In this document: one piece after another, positions 18,424 through 27,964 of the stretch
Layout of the letters: the number at the start of each line of letters is the position of its first letter
Numbering within the stretch: the first letter of the stretch is position 1
Origin: Clostridium sp.
Lineage (GTDB): Bacteria; Bacillota; Clostridia; Oscillospirales; Acutalibacteraceae
Reading direction: 5' to 3'
DNA length: 64,000 nucleotides
Assembly: GCA_031272895.1 (NCBI GenBank)
Contig: JAISSW010000008.1
Location: forward strand, 1 to 64,000
Program-made: the position numbers and the translations under genes
Notes under the pieces: model-generated
What the model saw: only the letters and a program-made list of their open reading frames with translations
What the model was told of the DNA's origin: nothing
The model's database searches: none

Positions 18424-18986
18424 GGAACGAGCAGCTTCTGCGCAAAATTTTGGCTGAGCGGCTAAGCCCGGCTCGCTTGGCGCATTCGCTCAATGTTGCG
18501 CAAAGCGCCCGCAGCCTGGCGCGGCACTACGGCGCAGACGAGGAAGCGGCTTTCTTCGCCGGGCTTGCCCATGATATTTGCAAGTGTGACGGCGCGGAAA
18601 AAATGACAGCCTTGCTTGAAAAAGCCGGATACAGCTTTTTGCCCTGTGAACCGGGCAACGCAAATTTGCTCCATGCCCCGGCGGGAGCGGAGCTTTTGCA
18701 AGCTGCCGGCCTTTGCGATGAGCCTGAAATTTTGGACGCCGTGCGTTATCACTCAACCGGGCGGGCGGGGATGAGCCTGCTTGAAAAAATTATCTTCACT
18801 GCGGATTTGATAAGCGCCGACAGGCACTACCCCGATGTGGAAACAGTGCGCAGGCTTGCGTATGAGGATTTGGACGGAGCCGTGCGCTATGTTCTGCGCT
18901 ATGTTGTGGCAAGCCTCACGGCAAAGGGAGCGGAAATCCACCCAAACAGCCTGCTTTGCCTTGAAGCCTTGGGAATAGGCTCTTAG
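18420..18986 (+). CDS. yqeK: HD-domain phosphohydrolase YqeK (symmetrical Ap4A hydrolase-like)
   Basis: FFAGLAHDICKCDG HD motif; ATGA overlap with rarA. Confidence 0.85.
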   Translation: MRNEQLLRKILAERLSPARLAHSLNVAQSARSLARHYGADEEAAFFAGLAHDICKCDGAEKMTALLEKAGYSFLPCEPGNANLLHAPAGAELLQAAGLCDEPEILDAVRYHSTGRAGMSLLEKIIFTADLISADRHYPDVETVRRLAYEDLDGAVRYVLRYVVASLTAKGAEIHPNSLLCLEALGIGS

Positions 18987-20107
18987 CCCGCGTCCATGCA
19001 CTCACGGAATAAATCCCACAGCGGACGGGAGTAATCAACATAATACTTGTGCGGGTTCTCAAAACGCAGAACCTCATCCCAAAGGCAGTCAAGCCCTTCC
19101 TCGGACGAGCCTTGTTCGCTTTCGCCCGGCACTACCTTGCACAGCAGCGGCACGGCGGTGTAGCCCGTTACCTCCTTCCGCTTCCATGTTTGGTGCGGGT
19201 CAAAAAGCGTATATTCCTCCCCATTTGGCAGCACTTCGTCCTCCCGCGCAAGCACGTCGGCAAGGGCTTTGCCGTCGGAGGACAGCAAGCGCCAAAGCTG
19301 CTTTTTGCCCGGCGGCGTTATTTTTGCGGTGTTTTGGCTGTAGGTCATGCGCGGCTTGCCCTGCGCTTGGCTAACCGCAAGCGAGGCTATAAACTCGTTG
19401 CAGGCAGGCAGACGGTCAACGCAAAACAAATCTATCGGTGCACCCTGCCGCATTATGTCACGGATTACAAACTCATCTAACTGCCCGCCGGCATAAATAG
19501 CGCAGTTCTCAAGCCCCGCCTCGTCAAGCATTCGCCTGGCGTGGATTGCCTGATAGGCAATGTCGCCGCTGGAAATATATAAAGCGGCGCTGTTTGGAGC
19601 GTTTGCAGCAAGCGCAGCTATTGCCGCCGGAACCCCCTTTTTTAATGTGGAGTAGGTATCCACAGGCAGTACACAGCCGTTTTTGTATTTTGCGCACAGC
19701 GCGGCAAAGGCCTGCTCCTCCCCCGCCCAGCAGCGCACAAAAACACTTGCGTCAAAGCAGCGGCGTGTTTCCTCGCTTTGGGGCATTGCGACCCTTGCGT
19801 TCCCCGCCGCAAGCTTAAGCCGCGCCTGTACCGTCATGACCGCGGAGGCAGTTCTCAAGCGGCACAATACGCCATGGACAACCGGTAAAAGCTCATCGGG
19901 CTTGCCCTCCACCGCAAAAACAGGCTCCCCCGGAAAAACCGGCGTGCCGCTTTTTACCGCCCACGCATCGCAGTCTATGCCATATTCCTCAAAAAGCTGC
20001 AGCGCCTCGTCAATGCCGCCCAGCACAGTGAAGCCGCCGCCGCGCGGGTTGCGCCTGAAATACACCTCAAAAAGCGCACGCTGTGCCTTGTCGCTCATAG
20101 TCGTCAC
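18983..20107 (-). CDS. Shortened nicotinate phosphoribosyltransferase-like protein
   Basis: EVYFRRNPRGGGFTVLGGIDEAL, CVLPVDTYSTLKKGVPAAI; central and N-terminal conserved parts appear missing. Confidence 0.7.
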   Translation of the reverse strand: MTTMSDKAQRALFEVYFRRNPRGGGFTVLGGIDEALQLFEEYGIDCDAWAVKSGTPVFPGEPVFAVEGKPDELLPVVHGVLCRLRTASAVMTVQARLKLAAGNARVAMPQSEETRRCFDASVFVRCWAGEEQAFAALCAKYKNGCVLPVDTYSTLKKGVPAAIAALAANAPNSAALYISSGDIAYQAIHARRMLDEAGLENCAIYAGGQLDEFVIRDIMRQGAPIDLFCVDRLPACNEFIASLAVSQAQGKPRMTYSQNTAKITPPGKKQLWRLLSSDGKALADVLAREDEVLPNGEEYTLFDPHQTWKRKEVTGYTAVPLLCKVVPGESEQGSSEEGLDCLWDEVLRFENPHKYYVDYSRPLWDLFRECMDAG

Positions 20108-20167
20108 TCTCCTTTCGGGGTTAATTATACTACATTAGCTTGGCGTTAACAAGCCTGCAAGCGGGGC

Positions 20168-20196
20168 TTGCTAATCCGTCCGTCTTGTGATAGACT
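20168..20196 (+). promoter_or_regulatory. SigA-type promoter of the HAD hydrolase gene (TTGCTA-17-TAGACT)
   Basis: Hexamers with 17-nt spacing upstream of the GTG start. Confidence 0.5.
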
Positions 20197-20223
20197 ATTA
20201 CCCAAACAGGAGGGTAAACTTAA

Positions 20224-20865
20224 GTGGATTTGCAATTTATTATGTGGGATTGGAACGGCACGCTGCTGGACGACGTAGGAGCGTCGCTGGCAGCGGTTAA
20301 CACAATGCTTGCCGTTCGCGGGCGCTCAGCCATAGATTTGGCAGCATACAGGGCGGCAATAGGCGTACCCATACGCTGCTTTTACGAAACGCACTTTGAT
20401 TTGACGCGGGAAGACTACCACGGAATTCTGCTTGAATACGGCAAAAACTACGCTGCACAGTTGCCAAGCTGCTCACTTGCCGAGGGGACGCTGCCGCTGC
20501 TCAAAAGCGTTATGAAGCGAGGCACAGAGCAGCTTATTCTCACTTCATCGGAGCAAGGCGGGGCGGAGCGCGCCCTTGAACAATATGGCGTGGAAAAATA
20601 TTTTTCCGCCGTGCTTGGCGCCAAAGATACCCTTGCGGGCAGCAAGCTGGAGCGCGCGAGAGAATTTGTTGAAAACAACGGCATACCGCCGGAGCGCTTG
20701 CTCTTGGTCGGCGATTTACCCCACGATTATGAGGTGGCGCGGGCGCTTGGCGCACATTGTGTGCTTGTGGACTGGGGGCATGGTATGCTGAGCAGCCAAA
20801 AGCTCGCGGGTGTCAGGATAGTTTCTTCAATGGCAGAGCTTGCGGGACTAATCACAATGGTTTGA
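20224..20865 (+). CDS. HAD-family hydrolase (phosphoglycolate phosphatase-like)
   Basis: MWDWNGTLLDD motif I; LVGDLPHDYEVARALGAHCVLV motif IV; GTG start. Confidence 0.85.
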   Translation: MDLQFIMWDWNGTLLDDVGASLAAVNTMLAVRGRSAIDLAAYRAAIGVPIRCFYETHFDLTREDYHGILLEYGKNYAAQLPSCSLAEGTLPLLKSVMKRGTEQLILTSSEQGGAERALEQYGVEKYFSAVLGAKDTLAGSKLERAREFVENNGIPPERLLLVGDLPHDYEVARALGAHCVLVDWGHGMLSSQKLAGVRIVSSMAELAGLITMV

Positions 20866-21091
20866 ACATATCGCTTGCGCTTTCCTTTGTGGCGTGTTCC
20901 GCAACAGCCAGCACCTGATAGCGGCGCAGGCTTTGCCCGGTTTGAATTTCAATTGTGTCGCCCGGCTTTACCTCGTAAGAGGCACGGGCTGTCTTACCGT
21001 TGACGGCAACGTGCTTTGCGTCGCATAGCTCGTTTGCGACTGTGCGGCGTTTTATTATGCGAGAAACCTTAAGGTATTTATCAAGCCGCAT
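20852..21091 (-). CDS. rqcP: S4-domain RNA-binding protein (RqcP/YabO)
   Basis: MRLDKYLKVSRIIKRRTVANELCDAKHVAVNG. Confidence 0.85.
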   Translation of the reverse strand: MRLDKYLKVSRIIKRRTVANELCDAKHVAVNGKTARASYEVKPGDTIEIQTGQSLRRYQVLAVAEHATKESASDMFKPL

Positions 21092-21166
21092 GGCTTTTCC
21101 TTTCCAAAAGCACAAGAAACAAGAGCCTTGCGGCTTCTTGTTTCTTGCACACTGTAGACTTGCTGA

Positions 21167-21439
21167 TTATTTAACCAGTTCTTTAAGGCTTTTGCCCGCC
21201 TTGAACGCCGGAGCCTTGCTGGCGGCGATTTGAATTTTTTCGCCGGTTTTGGGATTCTGCCCAACGCGCGCCGGGCGGTCTTTGACTTCGAAGGTGCCAA
21301 AGCCAACAAGCTGCACTTTTTCTCCCGCCTTAAGTGCGTCGGAAATGGCCGCAAATACGGCTTCCACACCTGCGGCTGCCTGGGTTTTTGCCACGCCCTG
21401 CTTTTCCGCTACTGCGGCAATCAGCTCGGTTTTGTTCAT
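21167..21439 (-). CDS. hup: HU-family DNA-binding protein
   Basis: [16 protein letters not shown]...[41 protein letters not shown]. Confidence 0.97.
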   Translation of the reverse strand: MNKTELIAAVAEKQGVAKTQAAAGVEAVFAAISDALKAGEKVQLVGFGTFEVKDRPARVGQNPKTGEKIQIAASKAPAFKAGKSLKELVK

Positions 21440-21498
21440 GGTTGATTCTCTCCTTTATGGAAATAATTTATTATGAATGGGGGTTAACCCGATTCACA

Positions 21499-22284
21499 CT
21501 AATTAACGGCGGACTTGCTTTGCTCCCAAAGCTTGTCCTGCTCCTCGGGGCTGTAATCCGCAAGGGGCTTGTCTATCAGCCCCTCCAAGCGCTCAAAGCG
21601 GCTTATGAACTTCTCCGTGGACCTTGTGAGAAGCTCCTCCGCCTCAAAGCCTGCAAGCCTTGCCGCGTTGACTGCAGTGAAAAGGATGTCGCCAAGCTCC
21701 TCTTGGACGCTGCCGTGTCCCCTCAGCGCTTCATTAAGCTCGTCAAGCTCCTCGCGCAGCTTTGCGGCACAAGCCGCTGTGTCCGGAAAGTCCATTCCCG
21801 CCAAACGCGCTTTTTTTTGCACCTTTTGCGCCCGCATGAGCGCCGGCAGGGTCTTGGAAACCCCGTGCATGGGTACGCTCCCCAAGGCTTGTCCCTTGGA
21901 CTTGCGCTTCGCCTCGTCCCAGCTGGCAAGAGCCTGCTCACCATTTTCGGCGTTAACGTCGCCAAAAACGTGCGGGTGACGGTAAAGCAGCTTTTTGCAA
22001 ATGCCGTCCACAACGTCGTCAAGGCTGAAAGCATTTTCCTCCTGCGCCATTTGCGCGTGGAGGTAGACCTGCATAAGCACGTCGCCAAGCTCCTCCGTGA
22101 GCAGGGCATTGTCGCCGGTGTCTATAGCCTCAACAGCCTCGTAGCATTCCTCGATGAAGTTATTGCGGATACTGGCGTGCGTCTGCTCCCTGTCCCAGGG
22201 GCAACCGTCGGGGGCGCGGAGGATTTGTATTATTTCTCGCAGGTCGGCGCTGTCATAGCGCTCCTTTTGCGGATATGTACGCAT
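21499..22284 (-). CDS. mazG: Nucleoside triphosphate pyrophosphohydrolase MazG
   Basis: LRAPDGCPWDREQTHASIRNNFIEECYEAVEAID; two MazG repeats. Confidence 0.93.
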   Translation of the reverse strand: MRTYPQKERYDSADLREIIQILRAPDGCPWDREQTHASIRNNFIEECYEAVEAIDTGDNALLTEELGDVLMQVYLHAQMAQEENAFSLDDVVDGICKKLLYRHPHVFGDVNAENGEQALASWDEAKRKSKGQALGSVPMHGVSKTLPALMRAQKVQKKARLAGMDFPDTAACAAKLREELDELNEALRGHGSVQEELGDILFTAVNAARLAGFEAEELLTRSTEKFISRFERLEGLIDKPLADYSPEEQDKLWEQSKSAVN

Positions 22285-22375
22285 TGTTCCCTCCCCCTTG
22301 AAGATGAACTCCGCACAGCGGCTTTTGACCATTGTTAATGCCCAAAAATACCCTTTTGGAATTCATAAGCATATT

Positions 22376-24262
22376 TTAACCTAAAAGCCCGTGTTTTGCA
22401 AGTGTTTTTGCGATTTTTTTACCTTTTGGCAGCCCAATTACATCATCTTTTGTTATTGCCCTTGCCAAAAGCAGCGAAATTGCGTAAATTATTACGGCAA
22501 TAAGCACCGAAAGCATTGCGGAAAGCGTGTTTGTGTTGAGTACATAGGTACCGATTTTCTCGCCGATTGATGTTGAGAAGAAGCTCATGTCGGTCAGCCG
22601 CGGCAAAATTTTCTCAATTCCGCGGCAGAGCAGCCCGTAGCTTGCCCATGCTGCTCCGGCGCAAAGCAGGGCGCAAAGCAAGGGCTTGAACAGAACACTC
22701 TTCCACTCAATCTTAACGGAGGTGATTTTTTTGAGGAAGTAGAAGTTAATCCCAACGTCCAAAAGGTAGAACAGGATTGTGCCTATCATTGAGCCGTAAA
22801 TATTCAGCCGGGGTACTCCAATAAGCACGATGTTGCAGATGATTTTAATTACGGTGCAAAAGGCCATTGTTTTTACGGGAATATCCGTACGCCCCAAGCC
22901 CTGCAGCATATTTGTTATGGGTGTGGAGAGCGCGAGCAGCGCCGTTGCCACACCGTAAACCTGCAGCACGGGTACCGCCACCCCTATGCCGTCCGCCGCC
23001 CTGTCCGCGCCATAGATGATTGTAAGCAGCGGCCTTGCAAGCACTGCCATGCCCAAGCCGGCAGGCAGCGCAATCAGCAAGCACATACGCAGAATGCTGT
23101 TGGTGCTGCGGCGCACCTCGTCATGGTTGCGGGTTGCCCAAGCGGCGGCAAGCACCGGCAGCACGCTGATTCCAAAGCCGGAGGTTATTGTAGGCACAAG
23201 GTTACGGAAGTCAACGCCCGTGTTGTAAGCCCCAAAAAGATAGGTCGCGATTGACTTATAGCTGTCTTGTGCGTCCTGAGTGAGGAGCAGGGTGCCGTTT
23301 TCCACCGCTTGGTTGAGCGAGGAGCTGTGCATATCCCAAACAGCGCCGTAATCCTTGCCTAAGGCGGCGGTTGTGCGCCCCACTATTGTCACCGTGTCAA
23401 TAAGGTTGGAAACGTTGAGTATGAGGGCGCCGAGAACCACCGGCAGCGCCAGCTTAATCAGTTCACGGCTGATAGCGCGTCTGTCCCTTGCCTCAGGCGC
23501 AAGCTCCAAATCCAAGCGGCTGAAGCCGTCGCCCTTGATTTTGTTGTGAACCATAAGGTAGAGCAGCCCCGCCACTGAGCCTATTGTTACGCCCAAAACG
23601 GCTCCCGCCGCCGCCCAAGGCATAACCGCCTTGAACGCCTCCTGCTCGTTTGCGACGGCGACGCCGAAAACATTGGCAACGCCGTTAGCGTCCTTGGTGG
23701 TGTTGTATACGTTTATGCCGTAATCCTGGATTTTGGTTGCAAGCAGCAGCCCTATTACTAACTTGCCAAGCGCCTCTATGCACTGGGAGGCGGCGGTGGG
23801 GTTCATGTTGCGCAATCCCTCGTAATAGCCGCGGTAGGAGGACATCATGCAGCAGAAGAAGATTGCCGGCGCAATCATAAAAATACCGGGGAGAATTTCC
23901 TCCTTGGCGCTGGCAATCCAGATATAGGGCTTTGCAATCAAGCACAGCAGAAGTGTGCCGCTTATTCCGGCGATGAGGAAAATTCTTTGTGACGCCTTGA
24001 AGATTGCCCGCGTGTCGCGAAAGCGTTTGAGTGCCACGCTTTCGGAAACCATTCTTGCTACGGCAATAGGCAAGCCCGCCACGGAAATAGCGAAGATAGG
24101 CGTATAGATTTGGTAGACCATATCAAACAGTCCGCGACCCTCCATGCCGATTGCGTTGGTCAGCGGCATTTTGAAGAGTATGCCGATAACCTTAACCGCC
24201 AGCATGGCAATTGTGAGGACTATTGCGCCGTTAACAAGCGATTGTTGCTTTCTTTTAGCCAA
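22376..24262 (-). CDS. Polysaccharide biosynthesis/SpoVB-like (MurJ superfamily) flippase
   Basis: Multi-TM; LVNGAIVLTIAMLAVKVIGILFKMPLTNAIG start typical of SpoVB/YabM. Confidence 0.85.
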   Translation of the reverse strand: MAKRKQQSLVNGAIVLTIAMLAVKVIGILFKMPLTNAIGMEGRGLFDMVYQIYTPIFAISVAGLPIAVARMVSESVALKRFRDTRAIFKASQRIFLIAGISGTLLLCLIAKPYIWIASAKEEILPGIFMIAPAIFFCCMMSSYRGYYEGLRNMNPTAASQCIEALGKLVIGLLLATKIQDYGINVYNTTKDANGVANVFGVAVANEQEAFKAVMPWAAAGAVLGVTIGSVAGLLYLMVHNKIKGDGFSRLDLELAPEARDRRAISRELIKLALPVVLGALILNVSNLIDTVTIVGRTTAALGKDYGAVWDMHSSSLNQAVENGTLLLTQDAQDSYKSIATYLFGAYNTGVDFRNLVPTITSGFGISVLPVLAAAWATRNHDEVRRSTNSILRMCLLIALPAGLGMAVLARPLLTIIYGADRAADGIGVAVPVLQVYGVATALLALSTPITNMLQGLGRTDIPVKTMAFCTVIKIICNIVLIGVPRLNIYGSMIGTILFYLLDVGINFYFLKKITSVKIEWKSVLFKPLLCALLCAGAAWASYGLLCRGIEKILPRLTDMSFFSTSIGEKIGTYVLNTNTLSAMLSVLIAVIIYAISLLLARAITKDDVIGLPKGKKIAKTLAKHGLLG

Positions 24263-24322
24263 AATTCACTCCTATAGCTGCCATCTTAGTCGGTAGAGTA
24301 TAACATAATATTGCTCGCTCTG

Positions 24323-25765
24323 TCAAATGCTTTCCGCCACATTGGCGGCATAAAATTCCTTTATTGCCGCCTTTCTTGCCAAAATCTCATCAAAGCGGGA
24401 AAGGTATTCATATGGGAATTTGAAGTTAAATACCCTTTCAATGTACCCGGTCTGCGGAGCCTTCAGCTTTGTTACCGCCCCTGAGCCGCAGGCAAGCACC
24501 GTGTGTATTTCCTCCATCATGTATATATTGTAGGCACTTTGGTAATTATGCTTGGCAAAGCCGGTGTTCTCCAGTCCGCCAAGAGAATTGCTTTGCCTAT
24601 AGCTGTAATACGGCTCATACCCGTTTTCTTCCAGCAAGCTGTTGATTTGCGGCGTTAGGTATTCACCGCCCGAAGCCTCTCGCTCAACGCCATCGTTCAG
24701 CGCCGCGGCACGCTTAATAGCAAGAGCGTGTATTGTTATATTTTGCGGGGCAAGCTCAACCGCCCGCTCTATTGATTTAGCGAAGCCTGAGGGGCTATCC
24801 CCCGGCAAACCGGCAATAAAATCCATGTTTATCCCAAAGCCGAATTCGCTTGCAAGTCGGAACGCCCCAAGGGTTTGTTCGCTCGTGTGTCCGCGCCCAA
24901 TTGCCCTCAGAACCTTGTCGTCAAAGCTTTGCGGATTGATGCTGACTCTGCCTGCGCCGTGTGCTTTTATTACGTCAAGCTTTTCCGCCGTAACGGTGTC
25001 GGGGCGTCCTGCCTCAACGGTGTATTCCCTGCAGGAGGATAAGTCAAAGCTCCGCGCAACAGCGCCGAGGACTGCGTCAAGCTGCCGCGGGCTTAGGGTT
25101 GTTGGCGTACCGCCGCCCATATAGACGCTCTGTAAGCGCAGGTTCAGTTCCCGTGCTGCGGTTCCTGTTGCCGCTATTTCCTCACAAAGGCGGGCTACAT
25201 AGTCCGGGATTAGTTTTTTTGCCTTTGCGTCTGTGATGGAATGCGACACAAAAGAGCAATAGGCACAGCGGCTTGGACAAAATGGTATTCCTATGTAAAG
25301 GCTGAAGTCTTGAGGGCCGCTTTTTGCAATAAGCTCACGCTGGTTGTTGTAGATAGTCCTTGCTAACGCAATTTTTTGCGGCGAAACCAACAATTGCTCC
25401 GAAAAGTATTCCTCGGCGGCGCTTAACCCGTGCTCCTGCGCAAGGCGGCGAAAGAGCTTCGTTGGGCGCACACCCGTCAGTACACCCCAAGGCATGAGCT
25501 TATCCGTCGCCAAGCAAAGGCAGCGGTAAAGGCAGCGTGCCAAGGTAATTTCCTGCGCCGCAAGCTCAACATTTTCCGCGTAGCCCTGGCAGGGGTGCTT
25601 AATAACACTTTCGCCTTCGGTAAAGACCTTGCCGTTTGTCTTTAACTCCGCGCGGGCAATTTTTTCGTCCGCAAAAAGCACAGCCCTCCCCTCCTCCGCC
25701 TTGAACAGCCGAAGAAGATTTTCCATCTCGTAACGGAAATCCGGTTTGTTAAGCTCTATATCCAT
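24323..25765 (-). CDS. hemZ: Oxygen-independent coproporphyrinogen dehydrogenase-like radical SAM protein HemZ
   Basis: YIGIPFCPSRCAYCSFVS radical SAM cluster motif; YMGGGTPTTLSPRQLD. Confidence 0.88.
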   Translation of the reverse strand: MDIELNKPDFRYEMENLLRLFKAEEGRAVLFADEKIARAELKTNGKVFTEGESVIKHPCQGYAENVELAAQEITLARCLYRCLCLATDKLMPWGVLTGVRPTKLFRRLAQEHGLSAAEEYFSEQLLVSPQKIALARTIYNNQRELIAKSGPQDFSLYIGIPFCPSRCAYCSFVSHSITDAKAKKLIPDYVARLCEEIAATGTAARELNLRLQSVYMGGGTPTTLSPRQLDAVLGAVARSFDLSSCREYTVEAGRPDTVTAEKLDVIKAHGAGRVSINPQSFDDKVLRAIGRGHTSEQTLGAFRLASEFGFGINMDFIAGLPGDSPSGFAKSIERAVELAPQNITIHALAIKRAAALNDGVEREASGGEYLTPQINSLLEENGYEPYYSYRQSNSLGGLENTGFAKHNYQSAYNIYMMEEIHTVLACGSGAVTKLKAPQTGYIERVFNFKFPYEYLSRFDEILARKAAIKEFYAANVAESI

Positions 25766-25771
25766 CTGCCG

Positions 25772-27427
25772 TTAAAACAGCCCCGTTATCGTGCCGTCCG
25801 CAAGCACATCAATGCCCTCGGCGGCGGGGCGCGGCGGCAAGCCCGGCATGGTGATAATGTCGCCGGCGTATGCCACAACAAAGCCCGCGCCGGCGCTAAG
25901 CCTTGCCCCGCGAATATGTATACCGAAGCCCTGCGGCGCGCCAAGCAGCTTCGGGTTGTCGCTGAAGGAATACTGCGTTTTTGCAATGCAAACCGGGTAG
26001 CTGCCCACCGAATCCAAGCGACGCAGCTCATTGAGCGCGGCAGGGGCAAAGCTGACCCCGTCCGCATGGTAAATCTTGGTAGCTACCGCGCGGATTTTCT
26101 CCTCAAGCGGCAGCTCGTCCTCATAGGAAAAGCGGAAGCTGTTGGGCTTTTCGCAGGCTTCCGTCACCATCGCGGCAAGCTCCGTTGCGCCGGAGCCGCC
26201 TTTCTCCCAAGCTTCGCACAGGGCAACCGCGGCACCCAAGGAAATGCAGTATTCACGCACAAAGGCTATTTCATTTTCACTGTCCGCGGCAAAGCGATTG
26301 ATTGCCACAACCACATTTGTGCCGTAAACCCCGCGCAGGTTCTCTATGTGCCGCCCAAGGTTCGCTATGCCGTCGCGCAGGGCTGCAAGGTTCTCCGTGC
26401 CTAAGTCCGCCTTTGCAACCCCCCCGTGGTACTTAAGGGCTCGTATCGTCGCCACAAGCACAACACAGTCCGGCGCAAGCCCCGCCATGCGGCATTTTAT
26501 ATCCAAGAACTTTTCGGCGCCCAAGTCCGCGCCAAAGCCCGCTTCGGTCACGCAGTAATCGCCAAGCGCCATTGCCGCCTTTGTGGCGATAACGCTGTTA
26601 CAGCCATGGGCAATATTCGCAAAGGGCCCGCCGTGTATCAGCGCCGGCGTACCCTCCAGAGTTTGCACAAGGTTGGGGTGAATCGCCTTGTAAAGCAAGG
26701 CACACATTGCGCCGTTGGCGTTAAGCTCCGCTGCGGTGACAGCCCTGCCGTCATAGGTGTAGCCCGCAACAATGCGCCCCAGGCGGAGCTTAAGGTCGTT
26801 TATATCAGCGGCAAGGCACAGCGTAGCCATAACCTCGCAGGCGGCGGTTATGTCAAAGCCCTCTTCACGCGGGATTCCGTTGTTTTTGCCGCCCATACCG
26901 CTGACGGCGAAGCGCAGCTGACGGTCGTTCATGTCCAAACAGCGACGGATTGCAACCCTGCGCGGGTCAAGCCCAAGGGTGTTGCCCTGCTGAATATGGT
27001 TATCCGTCATTGCCGCAAGCAGGTTGTTCGCCGCGGTTATGGCGTGCAGGTCGCCCGTAAAATGCAGATTTATGTCCTCCATTGGGATAACCTGCGCATA
27101 ACCGCCGCCGGCCGCGCCGCCCTTAACGCCGAAAACAGGACCCAGGGACGGCTCGCGCAGAGCAAGCACTGCCTTTTTGCCTATTTTGCGCATACCGTCC
27201 GCAAGCCCGACGGAAACGGTTGTTTTCCCCTCGCCCGCGGGGGTGGGGTTGATTGCGGTAACCAAAATCAGCTTGCCGGGCTGCTTGTTTCCTATGCCTC
27301 CGGCTATTATTTTTGCCGCATAGCGCCCGTATGGCTCTACGATTTCCTCTGTTAACCCCAAGTCGCTTGCTATTTGCGCAATAGGCTTAGGCGCAGCCTC
27401 CTGGGCAATTTGGATGTCCGTTTTCAT
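25772..27427 (-). CDS. fhs: Formate-tetrahydrofolate ligase
   Basis: [58 protein letters not shown]. Confidence 0.97.
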   Translation of the reverse strand: MKTDIQIAQEAAPKPIAQIASDLGLTEEIVEPYGRYAAKIIAGGIGNKQPGKLILVTAINPTPAGEGKTTVSVGLADGMRKIGKKAVLALREPSLGPVFGVKGGAAGGGYAQVIPMEDINLHFTGDLHAITAANNLLAAMTDNHIQQGNTLGLDPRRVAIRRCLDMNDRQLRFAVSGMGGKNNGIPREEGFDITAACEVMATLCLAADINDLKLRLGRIVAGYTYDGRAVTAAELNANGAMCALLYKAIHPNLVQTLEGTPALIHGGPFANIAHGCNSVIATKAAMALGDYCVTEAGFGADLGAEKFLDIKCRMAGLAPDCVVLVATIRALKYHGGVAKADLGTENLAALRDGIANLGRHIENLRGVYGTNVVVAINRFAADSENEIAFVREYCISLGAAVALCEAWEKGGSGATELAAMVTEACEKPNSFRFSYEDELPLEEKIRAVATKIYHADGVSFAPAALNELRRLDSVGSYPVCIAKTQYSFSDNPKLLGAPQGFGIHIRGARLSAGAGFVVAYAGDIITMPGLPPRPAAEGIDVLADGTITGLF

Positions 27428-27464
27428 ATACAGCACTCTCCCCATAAACAAAATCACGCAACAA

Positions 27465-27493
27465 AGTATACCACACCTGAAGCCGCGTTTCAA
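27465..27493 (-). promoter_or_regulatory. SigA-type promoter of fhs (TTGAAA-17-TATACT)
   Basis: Minus-strand hexamers with 17-nt spacing. Confidence 0.6.
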
Positions 27494-27667
27494 GGGCGGC
27501 AAGGCGTGTTTTTATGGTCTTTTAAGCGGCGCTGTTAGGAAAAATGCACATTGTTTGCAAAAAAAATGTTCATATTTCTAATTTGGAACAAAAACACGCC
27601 TAAGATGTGCTACAATAAACACGGCAAGCGCTGCTTGGCAAACTTCAACAGAAAGAAGGTCATTCCT

Positions 27668-27862
27668 ATGTGGGGCGATTTAGGTTGGTTCAGCGAATTT
27701 GTGGAAGCGACGATTGACATGATTCGCGGTTGGTTCAGCGGTGTTGACGCAAGTGACGCAACTCACGGCGCGTTCGACACATGGCAGGAATCTTTCACCG
27801 CGTGGCTCGATTCCATTGTTACCGGCAGGATTCGCGATTTTCTCGTGCAGGTTACTCCGTAA
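27668..27862 (+). CDS. Orphan 64-aa Trp-rich amphipathic small protein
   Basis: ATG with upstream AAGAAGG, extended -10 TGCTACAAT at 27608-27616, own terminator; MWGDLGWFSEFVEATIDMIRGWFSG... Confidence 0.6.
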   Translation: MWGDLGWFSEFVEATIDMIRGWFSGVDASDATHGAFDTWQESFTAWLDSIVTGRIRDFLVQVTP

Positions 27863-27884
27863 CTGAGTAAGATTTGCTTTCAGG

Positions 27885-27920
27885 CGGCGGGCGCGGCAGC
27901 GTTCGCCGTTTGTTTTTTTG
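27885..27920 (+). terminator. Intrinsic terminator downstream of the 64-aa ORF
   Basis: CGGCGGGCGC-GGCA-GCGTTCGCCG followed by TTTGTTTTTTTG. Confidence 0.85.
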
Positions 27921-27964
27921 CATATTGGCTCAAAAGTCCGGCAAAATATAACCGGGGGTGCCGT

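Noticed and set aside
21334-22338. 334-aa plus-strand ORF opposite hup/mazG
   Set aside because: Spans two convincing minus-strand genes; composition typical of antisense translation of GC-rich codons.
26426-27355. 309-aa plus-strand ORF opposite fhs
   Set aside because: Antisense to a highly conserved formate-THF ligase.
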